From contig CADAPK010000001.1 in the NCBI GenBank assembly GCA_902789825.1, forward strand, positions 124,001-188,000: a stretch of DNA of 64,000 nucleotides. The letters are read 5' to 3'. Each line of letters begins with the position of its first letter. The first letter of the stretch is position 1. Source of the stretch: an uncultured Ureaplasma sp. (lineage in GTDB: Bacteria; Bacillota_I; Bacilli_A; Mycoplasmatales; Mycoplasmoidaceae). Both the position numbers and the translations under genes were made by a program. Shown here in pieces: positions 1 through 10,303 of this stretch. Under the pieces are notes generated by a model, which ran no database searches, was not told where the DNA came from, and saw nothing but the letters and a program-made list of their open reading frames with translations.

Positions 1-238
1 GACTTTTATAAACAAAAAAATGTTGCGATGAGAAAGTAAGAAAGCATTATTTGCTAAAAATAATGGGTATGTTTTTTATGATTACTTTTTTTCATGGCTA
101 AAAAATCATAATTTCCAACAATGTTGACTTGAATATGGTTTTGAACAAAAGCCAACACTAAAAAAGAAATTAAAAAAAATATCAAATCTAAAATTTAATT
201 TCAAAAAAAATAACTATGTAATTATCGAACATCAATAA
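1..238 (+). CDS. prmC: Release factor glutamine methyltransferase PrmC (HemK), C-terminal part
   Basis: This is the 3' end of a gene cut by the left edge of the window; frame 2 is open from base 2 to TAA at 236-238. PrmC methylates the GGQ glutamine of peptide release factors. The visible part carries the family's C-terminal pattern: WESKKALFA followed by NGYVFYDYF corresponds to the usual E-P-x-x-A-L-F-G-G-x-D-G-L-x-F-Y, and LEYGFEQ corresponds to the usual L-E-I-G-x-x-Q. The NPPY motif would lie outside the window. One TGA is read as Trp in the W-E-S motif. The assignment rests on these short motifs, so a different class I methyltransferase is possible. Confidence 0.68.
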
Positions 239-274
239 GTATTTGCCTAAATTTAACTAAAAAACAATTTTTAA

Positions 275-466
275 TTATTTAACAATCAATTTTGCTTTAC
301 AAATTGGACATGTATCTTTTTTACAAAATAGTCAATATAAAATTCCAATGATTGGCAAAGTGAGAAACAAGATAATAACACCAATTATTTGGTTTTGGCT
401 CATTCCCCCTTTGACATACTTTTTGCAATTTAGACAATAACAATTCTTAACTTTCATTCTAAACAT
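275..466 (-). CDS. Small membrane protein with split zinc ribbon (LITAF-like layout)
   Basis: A 63-residue protein. Residues 9-14 hold C-Y-C-L-N-C, residues 26-48 form one strongly hydrophobic segment (IIGVIILFLTLPIIGILYWL), and residues 48-56 hold C-K-K-D-T-C-P-I-C. Two cysteine knuckles flanking a hydrophobic hairpin is the arrangement seen in LITAF-like proteins, where both knuckles bind one zinc at the membrane surface. A TGA inside the hydrophobic stretch is read as Trp. The start is ATG at 466; an internal ATG at 457 is also possible. No function can be given. It stands alone on the minus strand between prmC and the EzrA-like gene. Confidence 0.6.
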
Positions 467-523
467 TATTATATTCGTGAATACGATTAGATATTGAAGT
501 ATAAATATAATGTTTAGTTGGTA

Positions 524-2197
524 ATGTTACAATTTTTTATCATTTTTTTTCTTTCTTTTTGTCTATCAACGATTATCGTTTATCTTGTTTTTTTTTCACT
601 CTACTATTTCCTATTTTCACAACAAATTATTTTGATGAAAAAATGCAATAATTTTATTAAGACTATTTCAGGTATTAGTTTTACAAAAAATTTAGTTTTA
701 GTTGAAAAAAATCCTTATCTAAAAGAGAATTTAAAATATCTAGTTGAAAAAAATAATAAGAATAATAAAAATATTAAGATAATTTCGGCAAATTTATCGC
801 TTCTAAGCGATCAAATTAAACATTTACATTTTCGTAAAAGTTTTAACATGATTAATATCATTAAAAAAGATATTTGTCTTTATGGTAACAATCTTAATCA
901 ATTTATTAATGAATACAATGAATCGACAAAATTTCATCAAATTATTTCTCATTTGTATTTACACTATTTCGAAATTTATGAGAATTTGTTGCAAATTTAT
1001 AACGGTGTTAAATTAACAAAGTCAATAAAAAAAATTGATTTTCTATTTAGTCAATACAAAAATAATTTACTTAAATTAAATTCAATGTCCCTTGTCTTTG
1101 ATCTCAACCAAACATTACTAGTTTTAGATGAAATGAATAAACAAACCAATGAATGTTTTAGTTTTCTTGAAAAATTTATTAAATTGCATCTTGCCCAAAA
1201 ATACCTACAAAATTTTATTAAAAAAATCGATTTCCTTTTTAAAACAAATTTCACCCTTTTTACTGCCAATGAATTGGAAATTATTGAAAAAAATAAAATT
1301 TATTTAGAGGATAAAATGGAAAAATTTAATTATTTTTTTCAAAACATGGATTTTACTAATGCTTTTGGTTTAGTCCAAAATCTTTGCCACTTAACGAATA
1401 AAATCTATCATTTTGTGTTTATTCACATTAAATCTTTACCAATCATTGCAAAATGTCAGAAAATAATTTTCGATCAAACAAATGATATTTTATTAGCAAA
1501 AGATAAAATTTTCGAAGTAGCAAAACAAATAAAATTGTTCTTCAAAAACAAAGATTCTTACCAAATACTTGTTGATGAATGCACAAAAAAGATTATTGAA
1601 ATAGAAGCTATTTCTAAAAAAACTAAGACAATGAAAATTGTTTCTTATCAAGATAAAAATCATGCACTTTCATTATTGTTTGATTACTCTAATAAGATCT
1701 CAATATTAAAAAAGCAAATACAAAAAAATATTGAACAAATAAATGATTTTACAAGAAATTTTATTTTTGCAATTGAAAATTTAAATAATTTATATGCTTT
1801 TCATTATCAACTTCTTGCTATTGTTAATGATTTAAATAAAAATGATAATGGCGAATTAAACGAAATGAAAGCAGCATTATTGCATAACATTCAAATCATT
1901 AATAATCGTTGATTTACAACTTTTGTTCGCAATCAGGAAATTAATTTTAATGAATTTAATTCGATAATTATTGATCTTGATCGACAATTACAAGTTTTTT
2001 GTAAGAAGATTAAACAAAAAAAGATATTACAGCAATATGCTTATAGTCTAATCATTTATATCAATCGCTTTCAACAAAATAGCGATTACGAACAAAATTT
2101 TTTGAAAATATCGTCACTTTATCAAATGCAAAAATATGAACAATGCATTGATTTGATCCTATCAATACATTGACCTAAAGACCGTGCAAGTTATTAG
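524..2197 (+). CDS. EzrA-like coiled-coil membrane protein
   Basis: The protein has about 557 residues when the TGA codons at 1910 and 2171 are read as Trp; the stop is TAG at 2195-2197. The first 35 residues contain a long hydrophobic segment that would anchor the N terminus, followed by a lysine-rich, almost entirely helical body with predicted coiled coils and no cysteine or enzyme motif. One N-terminal membrane helix plus a spectrin-like cytoplasmic body of about 560 residues is the architecture and length of EzrA, the FtsZ-ring regulator of Firmicutes. The start is uncertain: ATG 524 is chosen, with TTG 518 and GTG 521 in the same frame. The match is by architecture, not by a diagnostic motif. 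Confidence 0.5.
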
Positions 2198-2206
2198 ATA
2201 TGGTAG

Positions 2207-2212
2207 TATAAT
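2207..2212 (+). promoter_or_regulatory. Putative -10 element upstream of rpsL-rpsG-fusA
   Basis: A perfect TATAAT lies 90 bases before the rpsL start, just after the EzrA-like gene ends. There is no good -35 box at the usual 16-18 base spacing; a TTGACC at 2170-2175 is too far away. This is a plausible promoter for the str operon, but such hexamers are common in DNA this AT-rich. Confidence 0.35.
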
Positions 2213-2301
2213 AGTATTGCCATGATGATTTTGGATTTTTTCAAATTATGATATTGTATTTTTTATAAAACACAAAATAATTGGATAAGTTAATTTAATC
2301 T

Positions 2302-2724
2302 ATGCCAACAATACAACAATTAATTAGGTACAAAAGAAAAAATAGGGCAAAGAAATGTAAAACTCCTGCTTTGTTGACAGTTTATAATTCTTTCAAACAT
2401 AAAGAAAAATACTCACCTAGTCCATTAAAACGTGGTGTTTGTACTAGGGTAGCAACGATGACACCAAAAAAACCCAATTCTGCCCTTAGGAAATATGCAA
2501 AAGTTCGCTTGACTAACCATCAAGAAGTTTTAGCGTACATTCCTGGTGAAGGACATAATTTACAAGAGCACTCTGTTGTTTTATTGCGAGGTGGTCGTGT
2601 TAAAGATCTTCCGGGGGTGAGGTATCACATTGTTCGCGGTGTTTTAGATACCCAAGGTGTTGTTAATCGCAAGCAACAACGTTCTGCTTATGGAACAAAA
2701 TTAGTAAAAAATAAGGATAATTAG
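2302..2724 (+). CDS. rpsL: 30S ribosomal protein S12
   Basis: S12 sits at the decoding centre of the small subunit. The 140-residue sequence matches the family throughout: [15 protein letters not shown] at the start, the conserved [11 protein letters not shown] loop (about residues 54-64) and [27 protein letters not shown]. The two lysines whose mutation gives streptomycin resistance in other bacteria appear as Lys in the loops (KKPNSA and RVKDLPGV). It is the first gene of the str operon, and rpsG follows after 3 bases. Confidence 0.97.
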   Translation: MPTIQQLIRYKRKNRAKKCKTPALLTVYNSFKHKEKYSPSPLKRGVCTRVATMTPKKPNSALRKYAKVRLTNHQEVLAYIPGEGHNLQEHSVVLLRGGRVKDLPGVRYHIVRGVLDTQGVVNRKQQRSAYGTKLVKNKDN

Positions 2725-2727
2725 ATT

Positions 2728-3195
<468 letters not shown>

Positions 3196-3203
3196 TTTAA
3201 ACC

Positions 3204-5285
3204 ATGCCACGTCAATTTCCGCTTGAAAAATATCGAAATTTTGGGATCATGGCTCACATTGATGCTGGCAAAACAACAACATCTGAGCGAATTTTGTTTC
3301 ATAGTGGAAAAACACATAAAATTGGAGAAGTTCACGATGGTGCCGCAACAATGGATTGAATGGAACAAGAAAAAGAACGGGGAATAACAATTACTGCGGC
3401 GGCAACATATGTAACATGAAAAGGTTATGAGTTAAATTTAATTGATACTCCTGGACACGTTGATTTTACCGTAGAAGTCGAACGATCATTGCGTGTTTTA
3501 GATGGAGCCGTTACCGTTTTAGACGCCCAAAAAGGTGTAGAACCACAAACCGAAACCGTTTGACGACAAGCGAATAAATATAATGTGCCACGAATTGTTT
3601 TTATCAACAAAATGGATAAGATAGGAGCTAATTTTGAAGCAAGTTTATCTTCGTTAAAAACAAAATTAGGGGCAAATGGTGTGGCAATCCAATATCCAAT
3701 TGGTTCAGAAAATAATTTTCAAGGTAGTATTGACCTTGTTGAGATGAATTGTCGAATTTTTGATGGTGGGCAAGACGAAAACTATAAGATTACATCTATT
3801 CCTAACGAATTATTAGAAAAGGCAAATAAATACCGAAATACTCTGATTGAAGAAGCGGTAAATTTTGATGAAAAATGTATGGAAAAATATCTAAATGGTG
3901 AAAAATTAACAACTGATGAAATTAAAAATTGTATCCGTAAAGGAGTTTTAACTGGTTCTTTCTTTCCGGTTTTGTGTGGAACTGCTTTCAAAAATAAAGG
4001 GGTGAAAAGTGTTTTAGATGCGGTTGTTGATTATCTTCCATCACCAATTGATACCAAACCAATTAATGTTAAAGATGAAAAAACAAACAAAGATTTAGTT
4101 TTAAAAAATTGTGATACTGATAAATTTGTTGCTTTAGCTTTTAAAGTGGCAATTGATCCATTCGTTGGAAAATTAACTTTTATTCGTGTTTATTCTGGAA
4201 CACTACAAGCTGGTAGTTATGTGATTAATTCTCGCAAAGGAATTAAAGAACGAGTATCACGTTTAATTAAAATGAATTCGAACCAACGTAACGAAATTCA
4301 AGAAATTCAAGCAGGAGACATTTGTGCGATTATTGGATTGAAAAACACGACAACTGGTGATACACTATGTGCTTGTGATGTTGATATTAAACTTGAAGCA
4401 ATGAAATTTGCCGAACCTGTTATTTCTTTAACGGTTGAACCAAAAACAAAAGCTGATCAAGAAAAGATGGCGATTGCTTTACAAAAACTTTCGGAAGAAG
4501 ACCCAACTTTTAAATATCATACTGACCATGAAACGGGACAATGTATTATTTCGGGTATGGGGGAATTACACTTACAAATTATTGTTGACCGCATGAAACG
4601 AGAATTTAAAGTTGATGTTAATGTTGGTGCTCCGCAAGTTTCATACCGTGAAACTTTTACCAAAACTGGTAATGCCGAAGGTAAATATATTAAGCAATCT
4701 GGTGGTCACGGTCAATATGGACATTGTGTGATTAGATTTGAACCAAATAAGGATAAGGGCTACCAATTTGAAAGTGAAATTGTTGGAGGAAAAATTCCCC
4801 GCGAATATATTAAACCAATTGACCAAGGAATTAGAGAAGCAATGCAATCTGGTCCATTAGCCGGCTATCCTTTAATTGATATTAAAGCAACGGTTTTTGA
4901 TGGTTCTTTCCACGAAGTTGACTCTTCGGAAATGGCATTTAAAGTGGCGGCAAGTATTGCTTTAAAAGAAGCGGCAAAAATATGCGGTTTAGTTTTATTG
5001 GAACCGATTATGTTGGTTAATGTTATTGTTCCAAACCAATATTTTGGTGATACAGTTGGTGATATTTCTTCTCGTCGTGGAACAATTGATTCAGTTGAAG
5101 CAAGCGGTAATGCCCAATTAATTAAAGCAAAAATCCCTTTAAAAAATATGTTTGGTTATGCAACAGATTTAAGATCATTTACCCAAGGAAGAGGAAATTA
5201 TTCAATGCAATTTAGTCATTATGCTCAAGCTCCAAAGTCAGTTGTTGAAGAGATTGTCGAAAGTCGAACAGGAAGAAAGAAGTAA
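3204..5285 (+). CDS. fusA: Translation elongation factor G
   Basis: EF-G is the GTPase that moves tRNAs and mRNA after peptide-bond formation. The protein has 693 residues and starts [20 protein letters not shown]. The GTPase motifs are intact: AHIDAGKT (residues 17-24), the switch segment with R-G-I-T-I, DTPGH and NKMD. Domain IV and V motifs such as SGGHGQYG and [10 protein letters not shown] are present. Two TGA codons near 3358 and 3418, plus one at 3562, are read as Trp. tufA does not follow; the next gene is on the other strand. Confidence 0.97.
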
Positions 5286-5325
5286 TTTATATTCTATATA
5301 AAGAGTTTTATTTGATTTTAATAAA

Positions 5326-7233
5326 TTATTTTGTTGTTATTTCTTTTCAATTTATTAGTATTGTTCTTATTGTCTCAATTTGCTCTTTTAAAAGTTTTTC
5401 AAAATTATTTTCGAATGAAGCATAAAATAACTTAGTTTCTTCTAAGTTTTCAAATATTTGATTATTTTGTTCGTTTTTAGAAATTTTAATATTTCAATTC
5501 AATTCATTATCGCTATGTGCTAATAAATTTCTCAACAGTGTTAAATTATCTAAACATAAAAGATCTTTATGTTTAATTTTTGTTTGGTTACTATTTCTCA
5601 TTTTATTTAATTTATCTGAGCTTTCAATGCAAGCAACACGATATATTTTATTTTTTAATACTTTAAAATTAATATGTAATAAAAAAAAACATAAACCGTC
5701 ATCAGTCATTTTTTTTAATGCATTTAATCCACTTGTTGTATTATGCTTTTCGTTCCGTAATATTGTAGCATAACTTTTTATTTTGTTAGACAAACCATTA
5801 ATTTTGTCATGTGTTTCATCCGGTTGACAACTTAAAAGATTGCATAATTGCTCAATAATTGGTTTATTTTTTTGATCATTTCTCCAATTTTCATCCTTAA
5901 ATTTTTCCATAAAACTATCCCAATCGGTGGAAGTACCATCATAGAGACACGACAATTTAGAAGCAATTAATAATTTATTCCCAATATTTTCTTTAAATTT
6001 CCTTTTCATTGTTTCATATAACGATATATAATAACTAGACATTGTAATATCATAATAAAGATAAATGATTTCATCATATGAAATCATTTTATCTCTATTA
6101 AGTAATAGTTTTTTATCTTTTTTTATGTTCTTTGCATTTTCGGCATTAATAATTACTGTATCTTTGCGATTTAAAAAGTTTTTAAGTACGAAAGGGGAAT
6201 GAGTAGTAATAAAAAATTGTTGTTTAATTTGATTATTTTCCATATTTTGCGATGTTTCAATAATGATTTTAGAAACTATATGTTGTTGATTAGGACAAAG
6301 AGAATTTTCTAATTCATCAAATAAACAAATGCAATTTTTATTTGTAAAAAGTAACTTAAGCAAAATAGAAAAAATGTGTTTTTCGCCTGAACTTAATTTG
6401 TCAAAATATATTCTGTCTGATTGTTTAATTGCTAACGTATTTTTTGGACTATTATCGTTCGTTGTTATCTTTGATACAAAAAAATTTCTATTCTCTGCGA
6501 AATAAATAAAATCATTATCATTATTGGGAAGTTCAAATTTAAAATATCTTTTTAAAATATCATTGTAAAAATAATATTTACTATATAACAAAACGACTGC
6601 AGATAATTCTGACTTCTTCCGATCATCGACAGTTTTGTCCAATGCTTTTAAGATAATATCACGAGTAAAAATCATAGTTTTTCACTCATTACGAAGTGTC
6701 AAAATATTATTTTTCACATCTTCCGTTTCCGATGCAACATTATGATTTTTAGTAACTAATTCTATCTTTAATGAAAATAAATACTCGACAAACTCATTAA
6801 TATAAAATTTGTCCGTCAAAAATAAATGCTGTTTTTTGTTATTTTGGCGATTTTTTTGGAAAATACAAACAAAATCTTCAAAGAAAAATAAAATTTTATT
6901 TTTCATTTTACCAATTTCGTTATCCATATTAATTTTTTTGTTAGCTTGTATAACAAAAGATTCTTTAAATTCTTTTCATTTTTCCGCCGCATCACCTAAT
7001 TTCAAATTTATTTTATAGTCGAGTTTATTTTTAATATATTGATTTTCAAATGAAAGAATTACTTCTTCCAATAAAGTTAATAATGTTGTTTTTCCACTTC
7101 CATTTTTACCTATTAAAATTACAAATTTGGCAGTTGTTATTTTAGTAGCATCGGTACTAGTAAAATCAAATTCCTTTTTGTCTAGATTTTTACTTTCCTC
7201 TTTTCAATCGAATACTATTTTTTTTATATACAT
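5326..7233 (-). CDS. ABC/SMC-type ATPase with C-terminal HEPN-like motif (copy 1)
   Basis: The protein has 635 residues with TGA read as Trp. Motifs seen: Walker A GKNGSGKT (42-49), a signature-like LSSGEKH (280-286), Walker B CICLFDE (301-307) and an H-loop ITTHSP (342-347). This is the layout of the AAA_15/AAA_21-type ATPases found in OLD, RloC and many phage-defence proteins. A linker with DWDSFMEKFKDENW follows. Near the C terminus is LLRNLLAHSD, an R-x4-H motif (R568, H573) typical of HEPN ribonuclease domains. The gene is 34 bases downstream of the HIT gene on the same strand. A paralogue of the same architecture lies at 12619-14475. The ATPase fold is well supported; RNase activity and a defence role are inferred. 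Confidence 0.8.
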
Positions 7234-7267
7234 AAACTTAAACCATTGTTTAAAATTAGGATGTTTT

Positions 7268-7696
7268 TTATTTGATCAAATACCTATAAATATCACTTAT
7301 CTTTTTCACTTTAATTTTTCCATGATTTAGACTAAAGCCTTCATTTTCTTTATATTTAGGCATAATATGAAGGTGAAAATGAAAAACTTGTTGTCCAGCA
7401 ATTTTACCTTGGTTGGAAACATAGTTGTAACCTAAAGGTTTAATTGGTAAAGATTTATTTAATATTTTTATTACTTTATTACTTAACTTTACAATTGCAG
7501 ACAATACTTTTGGTGGGGTATTTTGTCAATCACAATAATGTTTTTTGGGAATGATTATTGTATGCCCATCGCTAACAGGATTTATATCAAGCAAAGCAAT
7601 TGCTTTGCTATTTTTAGCAATAATTAAAGCGGGAATTTGTTTTTTTACAATTTGACAAAAAATGCATTTATTACTTGCCTTTTTGCATTTATTCAT
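7268..7696 (-). CDS. HIT family nucleotide-binding protein
   Basis: A 142-residue histidine-triad protein. HIT proteins hydrolyse or transfer nucleotides from nucleoside phosphoramidates and similar substrates. The N terminus holds CIFCQIVKKQIPA, the usual start of the bacterial HIT fold, followed by DGHTIIIPKKHY, and the catalytic triad reads H-F-H-L-H-I-M. Two further cysteines (KCKKASNKC) may help form a zinc site at the N terminus. The start is ATG at 7696; one TGA is read as Trp. The gene ends 34 bases before the ATPase gene and could be co-transcribed with it, but HIT genes are usual in Mollicutes and the pairing may be chance. Confidence 0.9.
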
Positions 7697-7778
7697 ACTC
7701 TAAAATTATAGAATAAAACACAAGAATTTTCTTCTTGAACAAACTTACACAAGTAAAAAAGAAGAGTAAAGATAGTCA

Positions 7779-8060
7779 TTATTTTACTTCTTTAACTTCA
7801 TCATAATTTGCATAAAATTCGACTTCAATCTTTTTATCCGATGACATATTATTTTCTTCATGTGTTATCGCGCCAATGTATATTGGTTTGTGATCGTTTG
7901 GTTTATCACTCATATGAGCCCCGATCATATTAGCACCAATTGATGAAATATCCACACCTTTGTTTGCTAAAACTGCTTTCAATGCATCAATCCATTCGTC
8001 ATAATTGTTAGGTTTATCGTTTGATGTACCGCCAACATTATAAAGAATTTTAATTTTCAT
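7779..8060 (-). CDS. Orphan 93-residue protein
   Basis: I do not recognise this protein. It starts MKIKILYNVGGTSNDKP, is soluble-looking and acidic, and has no signal peptide, membrane segment or cysteines. The order looks like strand, Asp-rich loop, helix (EWIDALKAVLANKG), then a second strand-rich half ending EVEFYANYDEVKEVK. A good ribosome-binding site (GAAAGG) lies 8-9 bases before ATG 8060, which supports real expression. The HIT gene lies 82 bases downstream. The 480 bases upstream appear to lack intact genes. Confidence 0.6.
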   Translation of the reverse strand: MKIKILYNVGGTSNDKPNNYDEWIDALKAVLANKGVDISSIGANMIGAHMSDKPNDHKPIYIGAITHEENNMSSDKKIEVEFYANYDEVKEVK

Positions 8061-8544
8061 GAATTTTTACCTTTCTACTTTCATTTTATTAATATTATGG
8101 TATGTTTTTGAATATTTCTACTAACAAACAATATTAGGTCTAAATAAAATATTCTTTGTAAATATTCTCTAATCTATCGAATACTACGATTTTTGAAGCG
8201 AAAAAACATTTTTAAACAATAAAAAAAGTGCATATGCAAGGATTATAAAAACTATTGGTAAGACTAAAACTATAAAAATAGTGAAAACTACGATTTTTTT
8301 CGTGGGATGAATTAAACTTACACAAAGAAAATTGGAAATATTGATAATTGTTGTTGAATTTACTTATTGCAAATAATAATTGCTTGGACTAATTACAAAT
8401 AATGTCCAAATCAAATCATCTTAAATCTAGCATAATTAAGATAAAATTTGTTTTTCGGTTTCACAACAAAAATATTTACAAAAACACACAAATGTCCTAC
8501 AATTAAAAAAATTAATTAAATTCGTAGTAGAGGTCGTAAATTAT
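8061..8544. other. Long spacer without an intact gene
   Basis: This 484-base gap separates two divergent genes. I see no RNA gene. A 67-codon open stretch without a good start (8173-8376, plus strand) reads into KTTIFFVGWIKLTQRK. The short motif IFFVGWIK resembles IFIGWIN in the similar spacer at about 11630, so both may hold decayed copies of one small hydrophobic protein. The right-hand end contains the promoter of the next gene. Confidence 0.4.
8475..8503 (+). promoter_or_regulatory. Predicted sigma-A promoter of the secreted-protein gene
   Basis: TTTACA at 8475-8480 and TACAAT at 8498-8503 are separated by exactly 17 bases. The gene starts 42 bases after the -10 box and has an AGAGG ribosome-binding site at about 8529. 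A similar -10 region, with TACAAT followed by an AT-rich leader and a ribosome site, precedes the related pseudogene at 11860. Confidence 0.55.
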
Positions 8545-9044
8545 ATGAAAATATCAAGAAAATCTTTAATTGGATTAAGTGCTATCACATCATTGTTGGT
8601 ATCGGCTAGTGCTATAAGTATTACAAATAAAATGAGAAAAGAGCCTTTTTCATTAATAACTAAAAGTAATATTGATATGTCTTTTCATTCTAGTGAAATT
8701 GATGTTGATAAAAACAATTCTTTAGAACAAGATATTGAAGATGTATTAAAAAAATCTTTAGATGAATTAAATAAAATACTAATCAAAATGGACAACGAAT
8801 TAATCGTTGCTTGTCTTTGTCTTATTCAATTAGATGATGGAAATTACACTGATTGGAATAGTTTTGTGGCAAAATTTAATGATAATGCATGAAAAGAAAA
8901 TGAAAAAATAAACCATTTATTAAAAAATTAGCTGATCTTTTAAAATGTAGTTTTGACGAAGTGAATGCAAAAAAAATAAAATTATCCGGAAAAATAGAAA
9001 GTAATGTTCAAAAGTTATTAAGTGAGAAACAAGAAGCATTATAG
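8545..9044 (+). pseudogene. Secreted protein sharing the ATPase linker domain, frameshifted
   Basis: The first frame gives 128 residues: a signal peptide (SRK, then a hydrophobic core GLSAITSLLVSASA), an acidic spacer, and a segment DWNSFVAKFNDNAWKENEK. That segment matches the linker of both ATPase genes (DWDSFMEKFKDENWRNDQK; NWDSFVAKFKDENWKKEEK). The frame ends at TAG 8929-8931. The match continues in the next frame (KLADLLKCSFDEVNAKKIKL, to TAG 9042-9044), so one base is missing at the six-A run 8922-8927. It may be a pseudogene, a phase-variable gene or a sequencing error. The truncated 128-residue form (8545-8931) could still be made and exported. Confidence 0.6.
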
Positions 9045-9161
9045 TCAAAAAAACAAATTGAACAACAAAGATTTAAGTGTTTTTTTAATCCATTAAACGA
9101 TGAGATTGTACTAGTTTGAAAAATCTATTGTACAACTTAATGTCTCTAATAAAAAACATAA

Positions 9162-9293
9162 GATGGATTAGTTGTTAATAGATCGAATATTGCTTTAAGT
9201 TGTTTAAATAATCAATTAAACATCACTCATAAAGTTAATGCTTTAGATGGAAAAGATCATCGAATAAATGAAAAGTTAATAAACAAAATTTAA
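9162..9293 (+). pseudogene. Further remnant of the ATPase linker domain
   Basis: An open stretch of 43 codons without a start codon ends at TAA 9291-9293. Its sequence ITHKVNALDGKDHRINEKL resembles the linker of ATPase copy 2 (EIYDKINGLDEEIKDQAKKL) at the same place in the domain, including the N-x-L-D core. It follows directly after the frameshifted secreted-protein gene and appears to be a second, older decayed copy. The similarity is short, so this is a moderate-confidence call. Confidence 0.4.
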
Positions 9294-9379
9294 ATCGTTA
9301 AAAAAATTGAAGTAAACAATTGAAACACAAAAAAGAAAATCAAACAAGTTTACAACTTAAGAGTTTTCTTGATAAGATT

Positions 9380-9402
9380 AACAAAAAATAATAATTTTTG
9401 TT
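9380..9402. repeat. AT-only inverted repeat
   Basis: The arms AACAAAAA (9380-9387) and TTTTTGTT (9395-9402) are perfect complements with a 7-base loop. A larger pair of arms, AAAAAGCAAAA at 9409-9419 and its complement at 9469-9479, follows. With so little G+C the stems would be weak; they may mark the end of transcription from the decayed genes, or be chance. Confidence 0.3.
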
Positions 9403-9568
9403 ATATATAAAAAGCAAAATCAAAAATTTAAAGTTTAATAATTATTTAATTTTTGTTCACGATTTACTTTTTGCTTTTTAATTTCAAATTAACTTATATC
9501 GAATTTATTTGTAATATTAAAGTTTTTTGTACTTTATAATTTTTACATTACTAAATATAAATTTATTA

Positions 9569-10303
9569 ATGAAAACAAGAAGAATTGATAAATTTTTAGT
9601 TGATCGAATCAATCTTTCGCGAAATAAAATTGTTTCTTTAATTGAGAAAAAACTCATTGAAGTTAATGGTAATGTTATTAATGACAAATCACATTTAGTT
9701 AATAGCAATGATGAAATTATTATTAAAAAGATAAAAGTTTATGTTTCGCGTGGGGCATATAAATTATTGCATGCAATTAAGCACTACAAGATTAATTTGG
9801 AAAATAAAATTTGCCTTGATGTTGGTTGTTCTACTGGTGGTTTTAGTCAAGTCATGCTAGAAGGCAAAGCAAAATTTATTTATGCCATTGATGTTGGTTA
9901 TAAACAATTTAATCGTAAATTGTTATCAAAAAAAATTTGTTTAAAAGAAAAGACAAACTTTTTAAATTTAAATAGTAGCGATTTCGAGAATAAAATTGAT
10001 TTTATTGCTTGTGATGTAAGTTTTATTAGTCTTACAAAAATTATTGAACACATTAATAAAATTTTTGCTTATCCTTTTAAATTGGTCTGTTTAATCAAAC
10101 CAGAATTTGAGCTAACACCAAAAATTATTGCTAAAAATAAAGGACATGTTGATTTAAAATATCACAAAAAAGTAATTGAAAAAATTTTATCATTGGCGAA
10201 AAAATTAAATTTAAAAATACATGAGCCAATCAAATCACCAATTGTTGGTGCAAAGAAAGGAAACATTGAATACCTTATTTTATTGGAAAAGAATAATGAA
10301 TAA
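9569..10303 (+). CDS. tlyA: TlyA family rRNA 2'-O-methyltransferase (hemolysin A family)
   Basis: A 244-residue protein. Residues 1-60 are an S4 RNA-binding domain (RRIDKFLVDRINLSRNKIVSLI). The rest is an RrmJ/FtsJ-type methyltransferase with the SAM loop DVGCSTGGFSQ, a conserved ACDVSFIS strand, and KPEFEL. Members 2'-O-methylate ribosomal RNA; some are annotated as haemolysins. ATG 9569 is preferred over an upstream in-frame TTG because it starts at the canonical S4 domain. The stop overlaps the start of dinB by 8 bases, so the two are translationally coupled. Confidence 0.9.
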   Translation: MKTRRIDKFLVDRINLSRNKIVSLIEKKLIEVNGNVINDKSHLVNSNDEIIIKKIKVYVSRGAYKLLHAIKHYKINLENKICLDVGCSTGGFSQVMLEGKAKFIYAIDVGYKQFNRKLLSKKICLKEKTNFLNLNSSDFENKIDFIACDVSFISLTKIIEHINKIFAYPFKLVCLIKPEFELTPKIIAKNKGHVDLKYHKKVIEKILSLAKKLNLKIHEPIKSPIVGAKKGNIEYLILLEKNNE

